Positions 25,212 to 32,344 of a DNA stretch of 64,000 nucleotides are shown in pieces. The DNA lies in assembly GCA_041672845.1 (NCBI GenBank), contig JBAYYV010000001.1:62001-126000 (forward strand), written 5' to 3'. Numbering within the stretch: position 1 is the first letter of the stretch; each line of letters opens with the position of its first letter. The stretch comes from JBAYDV01 sp041672845 (lineage in GTDB: Bacteria; Bacteroidota; Bacteroidia; Bacteroidales; UBA932). The notes beneath the pieces were generated by a model. That model saw only the letters and a program-made list of their open reading frames with translations, was not told the origin of the DNA and made no database searches. A program made the position numbers and the translations under genes.

Positions 25212-26187
25212 TATTTATTACTTTATTTTGATCAGCATCAGTATAGGCGTCAGCATTAGTTGACATAAATTCAATGAAGCAGTCTTCTATAGTAGCTTTA
25301 ATCAGACTTATAGATTGTATTTCTATTGGTAGATTTTCCTCATTTGTTAGAAGTATTGTCGTCAGACAAGACCGAATTTGTTTTTCTGTAATATTATCAT
25401 CTTTAGCGACGAAGTGAATACTTTTCCCGAAGGTGTTGCTACTATGAGTTTTATCCCAGTTATTTAAAACTTTAATTACTTGGAAAATGTTATTAGTTTT
25501 AATTTCATATAACTTGTGGGGATAGGAATCTACTACTCCTTGAGGTGTATCTATTGTCATTATTTCGCCGTTTTGAATAAGGGCTACACGGTCACATAAA
25601 ATAGCTTCATCCATATATGGTGTAGATACGAAAATAGTGATATTTTTTTTCTTAAGACGCTTAAGCATTTCCCAGAATTCTTTTCTAGAAACGGGGTCAA
25701 CACCAGTGGTAGGTTCATCTAAGAATAATACTTTTGGCTGATGAACTAGAGCACAACATAGTGCTAATTTCTGTTTCATACCACCTGAAAGTTTACCAGC
25801 TGGGCGTTTTTTAAATGGCTCTATTTGAACCCAAATATCTTGTATTAATTCGTATCCTTCTTCGATAGATGTTCCGAAAATGTCTGCGAAGAATTTAAGG
25901 TTTTCATATACTGTCAAATCACTATATAGAGAGAATTTACCAGGCATATAACCTACTATTTGTCGTATTTTTTTCCTATCATTAACAGTGTCTAATCCAC
26001 AAACTTTAGAATGTCCGCTATCGGCAGGAGATAAAGTTACTAAGGATTCAAATAGTGTAGTTTTGCCTGCGCCATCTGGACCTATCAATCCGAAAAGTTC
26101 ACCTTCAGTTATATCTATGTTAATATTTTTGAGGGCTATTACTTCGCCGTAATTTTTGCTAACATTATGTATTTGTATGGAATTCAT
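25204..26187 (-). CDS. ABC exporter ATP-binding protein (first half of YbhF-type)
   Basis: A 327-residue ATPase with Walker A GPDGAGKTT, consensus signature LSGGMKQK, Walker B VLFLDEPTTG and VSTPYMDEAILCD. In the last segment the switch histidine is replaced (TPYMDEA instead of THYMDEA), a degeneracy complementary to the altered signature of the partner. The C-terminal 100 residues (from about 225) are an accessory domain common in these exporters. Its end overlaps the next ATPase by 8 bases; the HlyD-type gene ends 25 bases upstream. Confidence 0.92.
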   Translation of the reverse strand: MNSIQIHNVSKNYGEVIALKNINIDITEGELFGLIGPDGAGKTTLFESLVTLSPADSGHSKVCGLDTVNDRKKIRQIVGYMPGKFSLYSDLTVYENLKFFADIFGTSIEEGYELIQDIWVQIEPFKKRPAGKLSGGMKQKLALCCALVHQPKVLFLDEPTTGVDPVSRKEFWEMLKRLKKKNITIFVSTPYMDEAILCDRVALIQNGEIMTIDTPQGVVDSYPHKLYEIKTNNIFQVIKVLNNWDKTHSSNTFGKSIHFVAKDDNITEKQIRSCLTTILLTNEENLPIEIQSISLIKATIEDCFIEFMSTNADAYTDADQNKVINNE

Positions 26188-26212
26188 CTCAGTAATGGAT
26201 TATAATCTTAGA

Positions 26213-27133
26213 TTATTTATGAAACTCTACTCTTGCTGGCATTCCTATTTTTAGGGAACCATCGTTAGGGACTAATATTTTAATAGCATAAACTAAATTG
26301 CTTCTTTGTTCCTTAGTTTGAATTACTTTAGGAGTGAATTCTGCCTTATCTGATACCCAAGTTAATCTACCTATATATTTTTTTTGAATAATTTTTTGAG
26401 TAGTTTCTTCTGCATCTATATATACTATGGCATATTCTCCTATTTTTGCTTTATTTAACTGATTCTCTGATATATATGCTCTGCATATAAGACTGTCAAT
26501 ATTGGCCATTTTAAATAAAGATTTTCCAAGATATGTTACTTCTCCTTCATAGGCATACTTAGTTAGAACCACTCCATTAATAGGCGATGTTATTATATAT
26601 TGAGATATCTGATAATTAATAAGATCTATTTTTGCTTTAAGAGTAGATGTCTCTGCTAATAATCCTTTTTGTTGAATATTTAAAGTAGAAGAGGTAGCGA
26701 CGATTTGTTTTTTCAATACATTAACTTCTGAATTAACATTATCGAATTGTCGAGCTGTAGCAGCATCAGATTTATATAAATTTGTTATTCTTTTCTGTTC
26801 TAATTTGGCTATCGCCAATTTTTCTTTTAGCACATTTATTTGATCTGTCTTATTAGGAAGTTTAGCGTATATAGCTTTTATGCTTTGTTCTATCTGAATT
26901 TTTTGAAGATTAAGAGACATTGTATCTATTAAACCTATTTTCTGATTTTGAGATAATTTGTCACCTTCTTCGATCTTAAGGTCTTCTAATAGGCCGTTCC
27001 CTTGAGCAGAAACCACTATTTCTATAGCTTCGAAATTCCCGAATGCATCTGCTTGTTTATCAGTAGATGTACAGGATGTTAAACTCCCAGCGATGATTAA
27101 AGTGCCTAGTATTAAATTTCTTATTTTTTTCAT
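26213..27133 (-). CDS. HlyD/YbhG-type periplasmic adaptor, lipoprotein
   Basis: A 306-residue membrane-fusion protein with a lipoprotein signal (SLTSC, C21), a biotinyl-lipoyl hybrid motif (VSAQGNGLLEDLKIEEGDKL), a coiled-coil hairpin at residues 75-175 and the return half VITSPINGVVLTKYAYEGEV. It would bridge the ABC permeases to an outer-membrane channel. It is the first structural gene of the exporter operon, starting 46 bases after the end of the TetR gene. A small GC-rich hairpin (27149-27162) lies in that gap. Confidence 0.92.
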   Translation of the reverse strand: MKKIRNLILGTLIIAGSLTSCTSTDKQADAFGNFEAIEIVVSAQGNGLLEDLKIEEGDKLSQNQKIGLIDTMSLNLQKIQIEQSIKAIYAKLPNKTDQINVLKEKLAIAKLEQKRITNLYKSDAATARQFDNVNSEVNVLKKQIVATSSTLNIQQKGLLAETSTLKAKIDLINYQISQYIITSPINGVVLTKYAYEGEVTYLGKSLFKMANIDSLICRAYISENQLNKAKIGEYAIVYIDAEETTQKIIQKKYIGRLTWVSDKAEFTPKVIQTKEQRSNLVYAIKILVPNDGSLKIGMPARVEFHK

Positions 27134-27148
27134 TTTATGTATATTATT

Positions 27149-27162
27149 TTGCCTGGCGGCAA
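27149..27162 (-). other. Small GC-rich hairpin in the leader of the adaptor gene
   Basis: TTGCC and GGCAA flank a TGGC loop, a 5-base stem in otherwise AT-rich DNA, 15 bases before the adaptor ATG. A similar GCC-GTCA-GGC element (22201-22210) sits 8 bases before the ATG of the small distal frame at 22192. Confidence 0.35.
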
Positions 27163-27178
27163 TATTTAAACTTTTGAT

Positions 27179-27817
27179 TTATTTAGGTGGATTAAGGTAT
27201 ATATTAAATATATTAATTATCTCTTCTTTTCTTTTACGCATAAATGCAATGAATGTTTTATCATCTATATTAAATGTATTTTTTATAATAGGTTTTCCTA
27301 GAAAAGGCACTATACTAATGGACAATACATTGAATAATAATATGCCCGGGTCATCTATTTGTCTAATTAAGCCTTTATTCATATCTCTCCTAGCAGTTTG
27401 GATGAAGATATTTATTGCCTTTTGGAAGTGTTCTATTTTTATAATTTTGGAAGTCAATTTGCTGGGATTTTTATATATTTCAAAAAAAATGAAACTAGTG
27501 AGTTCTGGATTTTTGATAGGTAATTCAGTATAAATATCTATTAAATATGATATGTTTTCAATAGTAGTATTATCTTCAGAAATACTGATTTGAATATCAC
27601 TTAATAATTTTTCAATTATTTCATTATATATTAAATCGAATAATGATTCTTTACTATTAAAGTAATAATTAACGAGAGCTAAATTTACATCTGCATCTTT
27701 AGCAATATTTCTCATAGAGGTAGATTGATATCCTTTCTGGATAAATAGTCTTCTCGCTGATTTAATTATACTTTCTTTTTTGTTTTTTTTCAAATTACTG
27801 CTATTATTCTCCATCAT
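27179..27817 (-). CDS. TetR family transcriptional regulator of the exporter operon
   Basis: A 212-residue TetR-type repressor. The N-terminal HTH spans about residues 15-65 (SARRLFIQKGYQSTSMRNIA, DADVNLALVNYYF, NSKESLFDLI). The C-terminal half is a divergent ligand-binding helical domain of the CecR/YbiH group that controls ybhGFSR-type exporters. It is the first gene of its transcript, followed 46 bases later by the adaptor gene. A 33-base palindrome overlapping the predicted transcription start is a good candidate for its own operator. Confidence 0.92.
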   Translation of the reverse strand: MMENNSSNLKKNKKESIIKSARRLFIQKGYQSTSMRNIAKDADVNLALVNYYFNSKESLFDLIYNEIIEKLLSDIQISISEDNTTIENISYLIDIYTELPIKNPELTSFIFFEIYKNPSKLTSKIIKIEHFQKAINIFIQTARRDMNKGLIRQIDDPGILLFNVLSISIVPFLGKPIIKNTFNIDDKTFIAFMRKRKEEIINIFNIYLNPPK

Positions 27818-27906
27818 TTTTTTATAATTAAAAAATACTAGATTAAAAAATTCATAATGGCTTAATTATTTCTAATATTTAATTAATATGTGCTTTTAAT
27901 ACTCGT

Positions 27907-27939
27907 AATTAAACAAGTGTTTTAATCGTTTGTTTAATT
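27907..27939. promoter_or_regulatory. Probable TetR operator palindrome
   Basis: AATTAAACAA (27907-27916) and TTGTTTAATT (27930-27939) are perfect 10-base inverted arms with a 13-base centre. The palindrome covers the predicted start of the TetR-exporter transcript, directly downstream of the -7 element at 27945-27952, an ideal place for autorepression. Confidence 0.75.
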
Positions 27940-27944
27940 TATAA

Positions 27945-27952
27945 CAAAAGTA
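27945..27952 (-). promoter_or_regulatory. -7 promoter element of the TetR-exporter operon
   Basis: The minus strand reads TACTTTTG, a match to TAnnTTTG, 128 bases upstream of the TetR ATG. The stretch from here to the tRNA terminator at 28112 shows no other gene or signal. Confidence 0.55.
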
Positions 27953-28111
27953 AGTTTTATAATTTAATTTGCAAATATTTCATTCATTTTATAAGAGAAT
28001 CAGATAAAATAATATGTAATGAAATGGTGTAATATGAAGTAAAGAAATAATATGGCAGTATAGTAATAGTAGATTAGGTCGGTGTCGGTTACATGGATAC
28101 ATAGAGTACAT

Positions 28112-28144
28112 AAAAAAAAGGGAGTTAAAAAACTCCCTTTTTTT
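28112..28144 (-). terminator. Rho-independent terminator after the tRNA-Lys genes
   Basis: Eight A's and GGGAG (28112-28124) pair with CTCCC followed by T's (28133-28144). The stem with flanking A and T tracts works in both directions, but only the tRNA transcript reaches it. Confidence 0.8.
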
Positions 28145-28146
28145 AG

Positions 28147-28219
28147 TGATCCGTCTGGGTCTCGAACCCAGGACCCCAACATTAAAAGTGTTGTGCTCTA
28201 CCAACTGAGCTAACGAATC
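28147..28219 (-). tRNA. tRNA-Lys (anticodon TTT), distal copy
   Basis: A 73-base cloverleaf: acceptor GATTCGT pairs with ACGGATC, the D arm is GCTC...GAGC, the anticodon stem CAACA/TGTTG encloses loop CTTTTAA (anticodon TTT), and the T arm is CTGGG TTCGAGA CCCAG. The discriminator is A and CCA is not encoded. It is identical to the second copy 58 bases away. Confidence 0.95.
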
Positions 28220-28277
28220 TATCCTTAACAATCAATCTTATAAAAAAGAGAAAACTTTAAAAATAGTTTCTCTCTAG

Positions 28278-28350
28278 TGATCCGTCTGGGTCTCGAACCC
28301 AGGACCCCAACATTAAAAGTGTTGTGCTCTACCAACTGAGCTAACGAATC
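28278..28350 (-). tRNA. tRNA-Lys (anticodon TTT), proximal copy
   Basis: This is identical over all 73 bases to the copy at 28147-28219, with the same TTT anticodon and no encoded CCA. It is first in the transcript, with promoter elements immediately upstream. The 58-base spacer between the copies is unrelated to either flank. Confidence 0.95.
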
Positions 28351-28371
28351 ATTTTTCCGATAATAGGAGTG

Positions 28372-28403
28372 CAAAAGTATGGATATTTTTTCAATCTCCA
28401 AAA
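28372..28403 (-). promoter_or_regulatory. Promoter of the tRNA-Lys pair
   Basis: On the minus strand TACTTTTG (28372-28379) is preceded, after a 19-base spacer, by TTTTG (about 28399-28403). This gives canonical Bacteroidota -7 and -33 elements. Confidence 0.65.
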
Positions 28404-28420
28404 TTTAGTTGAATTTTTTT

Positions 28421-28428
28421 TATATTTG
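28421..28428 (+). promoter_or_regulatory. -7 promoter element of the Hef-like gene
   Basis: TATATTTG, a perfect TAnnTTTG match, lies 31 bases before the ATG at 28460. Confidence 0.5.
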
Positions 28429-28459
28429 TGTAGCAATTTTGATATGAACTATTATTTGA

Positions 28460-29407
28460 ATGAATTTTAACGAAGAAATAAGGATTTTTTTTAATGAATT
28501 AGATAGAAAATACTATCTATTTAAATCAGCTGAAAACTTGTTTAATAACTCATCTAATATTTCTACTTATATATTTCCCATTAACCATTTAGCGATAATA
28601 ACGATCCCACTTTCTTATTTTTCGGTATGTAACCGAGATTTTAATTCTATTTCTTTATCACATGCATTATTTGAATATTCCGTTCAAATTCATAAAGATA
28701 AACACTGTAGGGTCGTATATCTTTATGAAGATTTGTGGATGTCCAAAATGGAAATGATTAAAGATAGGATTAAGATGCATTTAGGCTTCGGTAAGAGTGT
28801 CTTTGCTAGAAACTGTGAATGCAAAAGAATAAATTCAACTTTAGCAAAATCGTTTTTAAAAGAAACTCATGTCTATGGTTTCGCGAGAGCTAGATATCAT
28901 TTTGGATTATTTATTAAGAAGGATAGATCTGTTTTAACTAAGGATAGATTAGTCCTAGGTTCTAAAAATGAAAATTCAAAATTAGGTTTACTTGTAGCTG
29001 TTGCTAGTTTTTCAGCTCCTAGAAAAATGACTATAGATAGGGGAGGTATCAAATCTTATGAATGGGTGCGATATGCTTCTAGTCAAGGTATAAGAGTCGT
29101 AGGTGGAATGGGGAAAGTTATGATGTCTTTTGTTAGATTACTTCGACCAAATAATATCAAGATTCTTAAGTCTTTAGAATCATTTGAAATAATGTCATAT
29201 GCGGATTGCGAATGGTCGAATGGTAATGTATATAGAAAGTTAGGCTTTCAAGAGATTTCGATTAAGGATCCTGTTTCTTTCAATGTAGATAGTGAGTTTA
29301 ACAGATGTCCTATTAATAAAAATGATAATGCATTGTTAAACAAATCTTATGATTCTAATATTATTATATCTAATCTCGGAAGTATAAAATTTATCAAATC
29401 ATTTTAA
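28460..29407 (+). CDS. Uncharacterised protein resembling phage Hef-like endonuclease-associated domains
   Basis: This 315-residue protein has no signal peptide or membrane segment. The N-terminal 95 residues include VVYLYEDLWMSKMEMIKDRI, like the hhhEDxW-type segment of Vsr/Hef-like endonucleases. Then come FARNCECKRINSTLAKSFLKETHVYG, GLFIKKD, a strand LLVAVASFS, YEWVRYAS, VVGGMGKVMMSF and finally YADCEWSNGNVYRKLGF. That order matches the C-terminal domain I know from phage Hef-like homing endonucleases, whose last motif resembles a GNAT-type acyltransferase fold. I believe relatives exist across Bacteroidales, with unknown function. It sits alone beside the tRNA-Lys pair, transcribed divergently. 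Nuclease, modification or acyl-transfer roles are all possible. Confidence 0.6.
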   Translation: MNFNEEIRIFFNELDRKYYLFKSAENLFNNSSNISTYIFPINHLAIITIPLSYFSVCNRDFNSISLSHALFEYSVQIHKDKHCRVVYLYEDLWMSKMEMIKDRIKMHLGFGKSVFARNCECKRINSTLAKSFLKETHVYGFARARYHFGLFIKKDRSVLTKDRLVLGSKNENSKLGLLVAVASFSAPRKMTIDRGGIKSYEWVRYASSQGIRVVGGMGKVMMSFVRLLRPNNIKILKSLESFEIMSYADCEWSNGNVYRKLGFQEISIKDPVSFNVDSEFNRCPINKNDNALLNKSYDSNIIISNLGSIKFIKSF

Positions 29408-29503
29408 ATCGTTAAGCGGTTTAGAGGAAATATCAAAAAATGCTCTGAGAAGGTGATTATGTTATTTACTCTTCTTAAAACAGTTAAAATAAGGGATTGA
29501 CTA

Positions 29504-32053
29504 TTATAATTTTACTTTAGTTTTCTCTGTATTTTTAGATTCTTCCCAAATGACCTTTTTGTCTTTCATAGATAGATTGATTTCTGAACCTTTTTCGACT
29601 CCTGATAGGATAGCTTCTGCGACTACATCTTCGATGTTACGCTGGATAGCACGTTGAATAGGTCTTGCTCCATAACGAGAATCATAACCTTCTTCAGACA
29701 ATAGTTGCATGACGCCCGATGTGATTTTCAATGTATAACCTACATCTTCGACTCTTTTGTAAAGACTTTTAAGTTCTATCTTAACGATTTTGCGAATATC
29801 AGATTTCGTTAAAGAGTTGAAAATAATCTGCTCATCTAGTCTATTTAAAAATTCAGGAGTAAAAGTTTTCCCTACTGCTTTTTCTACTATTTTTTCATTC
29901 TTAAATTCTTTGTCTATTTTAGTAGATGTAGAGAATCCAATACCTGCTCCAAATTCTTTTATTTGGCGACTACCTAAGTTCGAGGTCATGATTAGAACAG
30001 TGTTACGAAAATCTATTTGACGACCGTTACTATCAGTAAGACGACCTTCATCTAACACTTGTAATAATAGATTAAAGACATCGTGATGAGCTTTTTCTAC
30101 TTCATCCAATAATACTACTGAATAAGGTTTTCTTCTTACTTGTTCTGATAGTTGTCCCCCTTCGTTATATCCTATATATCCTGGAGGCGCTCCGATTAGT
30201 CTACTAATAGCAAATTTCTCCATGTATTCACTCATGTCTATTCTAATAAGGTCATCAGAATTAGAGAACATGAATTCTGCTAATACTTTAGCTAATTGAG
30301 TTTTTCCTACACCGGTAGGGCCCAAGAATAAAAATGAACCGATGGGCTTTCTAGGATCTTTTAATCCAGCTCTATTTCTTCTAATAGCTTTAACTACTTT
30401 TTCTATGGCATCATCTTGACCAATAATCCTTTTCTTTATGATCTTGTCCATATGTAATAGTTTATTAGATTCGCTAAGTGCTATTTTGTTCAATGGAATT
30501 CCTGTCATGCTAGAAGTTACTTCTGCTATATCATTTTCTGTAATAATGACAGGCTTTAAAGTTTTTTTCTTTTCCCATTTACTAATGGTTAATTCATAAT
30601 TTTCATTAGCTTGTTTCTCTAAATATCTGAAGTTTCCTGCGTTTATGAAATTTTTTTCAGCGACTGCTTTTATTTTTTTATGACGAAGATTTTCTATGCC
30701 ATCTCTCATTTTAATAAGAGATTTGGGAAATTTCATATTTCTTATTCGAGCTTTAGAACCGGCTTCATCCATAAGGTCAATAGCCTTGTCAGGCAATGCT
30801 CTATCTGATATGTATCTAGTAGATAATACGATACAGCTCTTAAGAGATTCGTCAGAATATTTAACTTTATGATGTTGTTCGTAATTTTCCTTAATCTCAT
30901 TTAAGATGTGAAGAGTTTGATCATAAGAAGTAGGCTCTATTAATATTTTTTGGAATCTTCTATCTAAAGCTCCATCCTTTTCTATGACTTCTCTATATTC
31001 ATCAAGGGTAGTAGCTCCTATACATTGAATTGCTCCACGTGCAAGAGCTGGTTTTAACATATTAGCAGCATCTAGTGATCCTGGAGATCCACCTGCACCT
31101 ACTAAGGTATGTAATTCATCGATAAACAAGATTACATCGTTTCTGTGTTTTATTTCATCAATAATAGATTTTACTCTTTCTTCGAATTGACCACGGAATT
31201 TGGTACCTGCTACTAATGCTGCTATATCTAATGAAAAAATCTTTTTATTAGATAGGGCTTCTGGAACTTTATGTTCAGAGATTTTAATAGCTAGGCCTTC
31301 GGCAATGGCTGATTTCCCAACACCAGGTTCACCTATAAGAATAGGATTATTTTTTTTTCTTCTTCCTAATATCTGTGCTAATCTTAATATTTCTTTTTCG
31401 CGGCCTACTACGGGATCTAATCGTCCATGAGCAGCTTCAGCAGTTAAGTCTAAAGCATATTTTCCTAAAGAATTCTTTTTTCCACTATCTAATGGCTTAG
31501 GTTTCTTGTCAGACTTGACCATCATACTACTCTCTAAGTTTACTTCTATTCCTATTTCGGAATCATCTTTATTTATTTCTTGATCGAATAATCTGTCTTT
31601 GGCAGAATCATCTGGATAGAATGAAGATTTAACTTTTTCAAGAAGGGCTTCATAGGTGATTTCTTTTTCGGACATTATGTTGAAAAATTGAGAGTTACGA
31701 TCTTTCATTACTGATAAAATAATAATCTCAGTACAAGGCATAGAATTTTGGATATTTTTAGCTTCGAGATACATAGTTCTGAGTAGAGTTTTGAAATCAT
31801 CAGAAAAACGCATTTTAAGAGTGTCAGCAAATGGTATCATTTCCCCTTTGATGAGTTTTCTGTTCATTTCCTCTTTCAAATCATTGACCGAAAGGTCCAT
31901 AAGTTTTATAAGTTCGCATGCTCTATTATTTCCCATACGTATTAGGCTGATAATAAGATGGTCTGAACTTATTTCATATGTACCAGTTCTCATGGCTTCA
32001 TCTTTGGCTGATGAAATAGCTTTAGATAAATATCTGGATAAACGTAAATTCAT
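29504..32053 (-). CDS. clpC: ATP-dependent Clp protease ATP-binding subunit ClpC
   Basis: This 849-residue AAA+ unfoldase delivers proteins to ClpP. Domains in order: Clp-N repeats (residues 1-145), AAA-1 with GEPGVGKSAIAEG and the DELHTLVGAGG segment, a middle domain of about 60 residues, AAA-2 with GPTGVGKTQLAKVLAE, and the C-terminal ClpB_D2 small domain (RYGARPIQRAIQR). The short middle domain distinguishes ClpC from ClpB. It is divergent from gyrA across 291 bases that contain promoters for both. No ClpS or McsB partner is adjacent. Confidence 0.95.
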   Translation of the reverse strand: MNLRLSRYLSKAISSAKDEAMRTGTYEISSDHLIISLIRMGNNRACELIKLMDLSVNDLKEEMNRKLIKGEMIPFADTLKMRFSDDFKTLLRTMYLEAKNIQNSMPCTEIIILSVMKDRNSQFFNIMSEKEITYEALLEKVKSSFYPDDSAKDRLFDQEINKDDSEIGIEVNLESSMMVKSDKKPKPLDSGKKNSLGKYALDLTAEAAHGRLDPVVGREKEILRLAQILGRRKKNNPILIGEPGVGKSAIAEGLAIKISEHKVPEALSNKKIFSLDIAALVAGTKFRGQFEERVKSIIDEIKHRNDVILFIDELHTLVGAGGSPGSLDAANMLKPALARGAIQCIGATTLDEYREVIEKDGALDRRFQKILIEPTSYDQTLHILNEIKENYEQHHKVKYSDESLKSCIVLSTRYISDRALPDKAIDLMDEAGSKARIRNMKFPKSLIKMRDGIENLRHKKIKAVAEKNFINAGNFRYLEKQANENYELTISKWEKKKTLKPVIITENDIAEVTSSMTGIPLNKIALSESNKLLHMDKIIKKRIIGQDDAIEKVVKAIRRNRAGLKDPRKPIGSFLFLGPTGVGKTQLAKVLAEFMFSNSDDLIRIDMSEYMEKFAISRLIGAPPGYIGYNEGGQLSEQVRRKPYSVVLLDEVEKAHHDVFNLLLQVLDEGRLTDSNGRQIDFRNTVLIMTSNLGSRQIKEFGAGIGFSTSTKIDKEFKNEKIVEKAVGKTFTPEFLNRLDEQIIFNSLTKSDIRKIVKIELKSLYKRVEDVGYTLKITSGVMQLLSEEGYDSRYGARPIQRAIQRNIEDVVAEAILSGVEKGSEINLSMKDKKVIWEESKNTEKTKVKL

Positions 32054-32130
32054 ATATATAATCTCCTTTTATGAAAATGTTTTTATTCTAATTATTAAGT
32101 GTTTTCTATAATTAATAGTTACTATTACTG

Positions 32131-32162
32131 CAAATTCTGTGCTAAATTTAATTCTGACAAAA
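32131..32162 (-). promoter_or_regulatory. Promoter of clpC
   Basis: On the minus strand TTTTG is followed after 19 bases by AGAATTTG, close to the TAnnTTTG consensus, about 77 bases before the clpC start. No HrcA/CIRCE- or CtsR-type palindrome is visible nearby. Confidence 0.5.
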
Positions 32163-32278
32163 AGGCATAAAATAGCATTATACATGTTAAATTAAAGTAT
32201 TTATTCTGAGTAATAAAATCTAAGATTTAATACACTACAAATTTAATCAAATAAGTATGAAAAATAAATATAAATTCA

Positions 32279-32310
32279 TTTTGTCACATAGCGAAAAATG
32301 TGTAAATTAG
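32279..32310 (+). promoter_or_regulatory. Promoter of gyrA
   Basis: TTTTG (32279-32283) is followed after 19 bases by TAAATTAG (32303-32310), a near match to TAnnTTTG, 34 bases before the gyrA start. Confidence 0.45.
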
Positions 32311-32344
32311 CGGTTTAAGAAATAAAAATATAACAATATAAATA

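Noticed and set aside
28112..28144. Possible small RNA hairpin beside the tRNA-Lys genes
   Set aside because: A simple stem with flanking A and T tracts at the end of the tRNA transcript is best explained as a terminator.
28000..28231. Minus-strand open frames overlapping the distal tRNA-Lys
   Set aside because: They read through a tRNA gene and its terminator and show no protein features.
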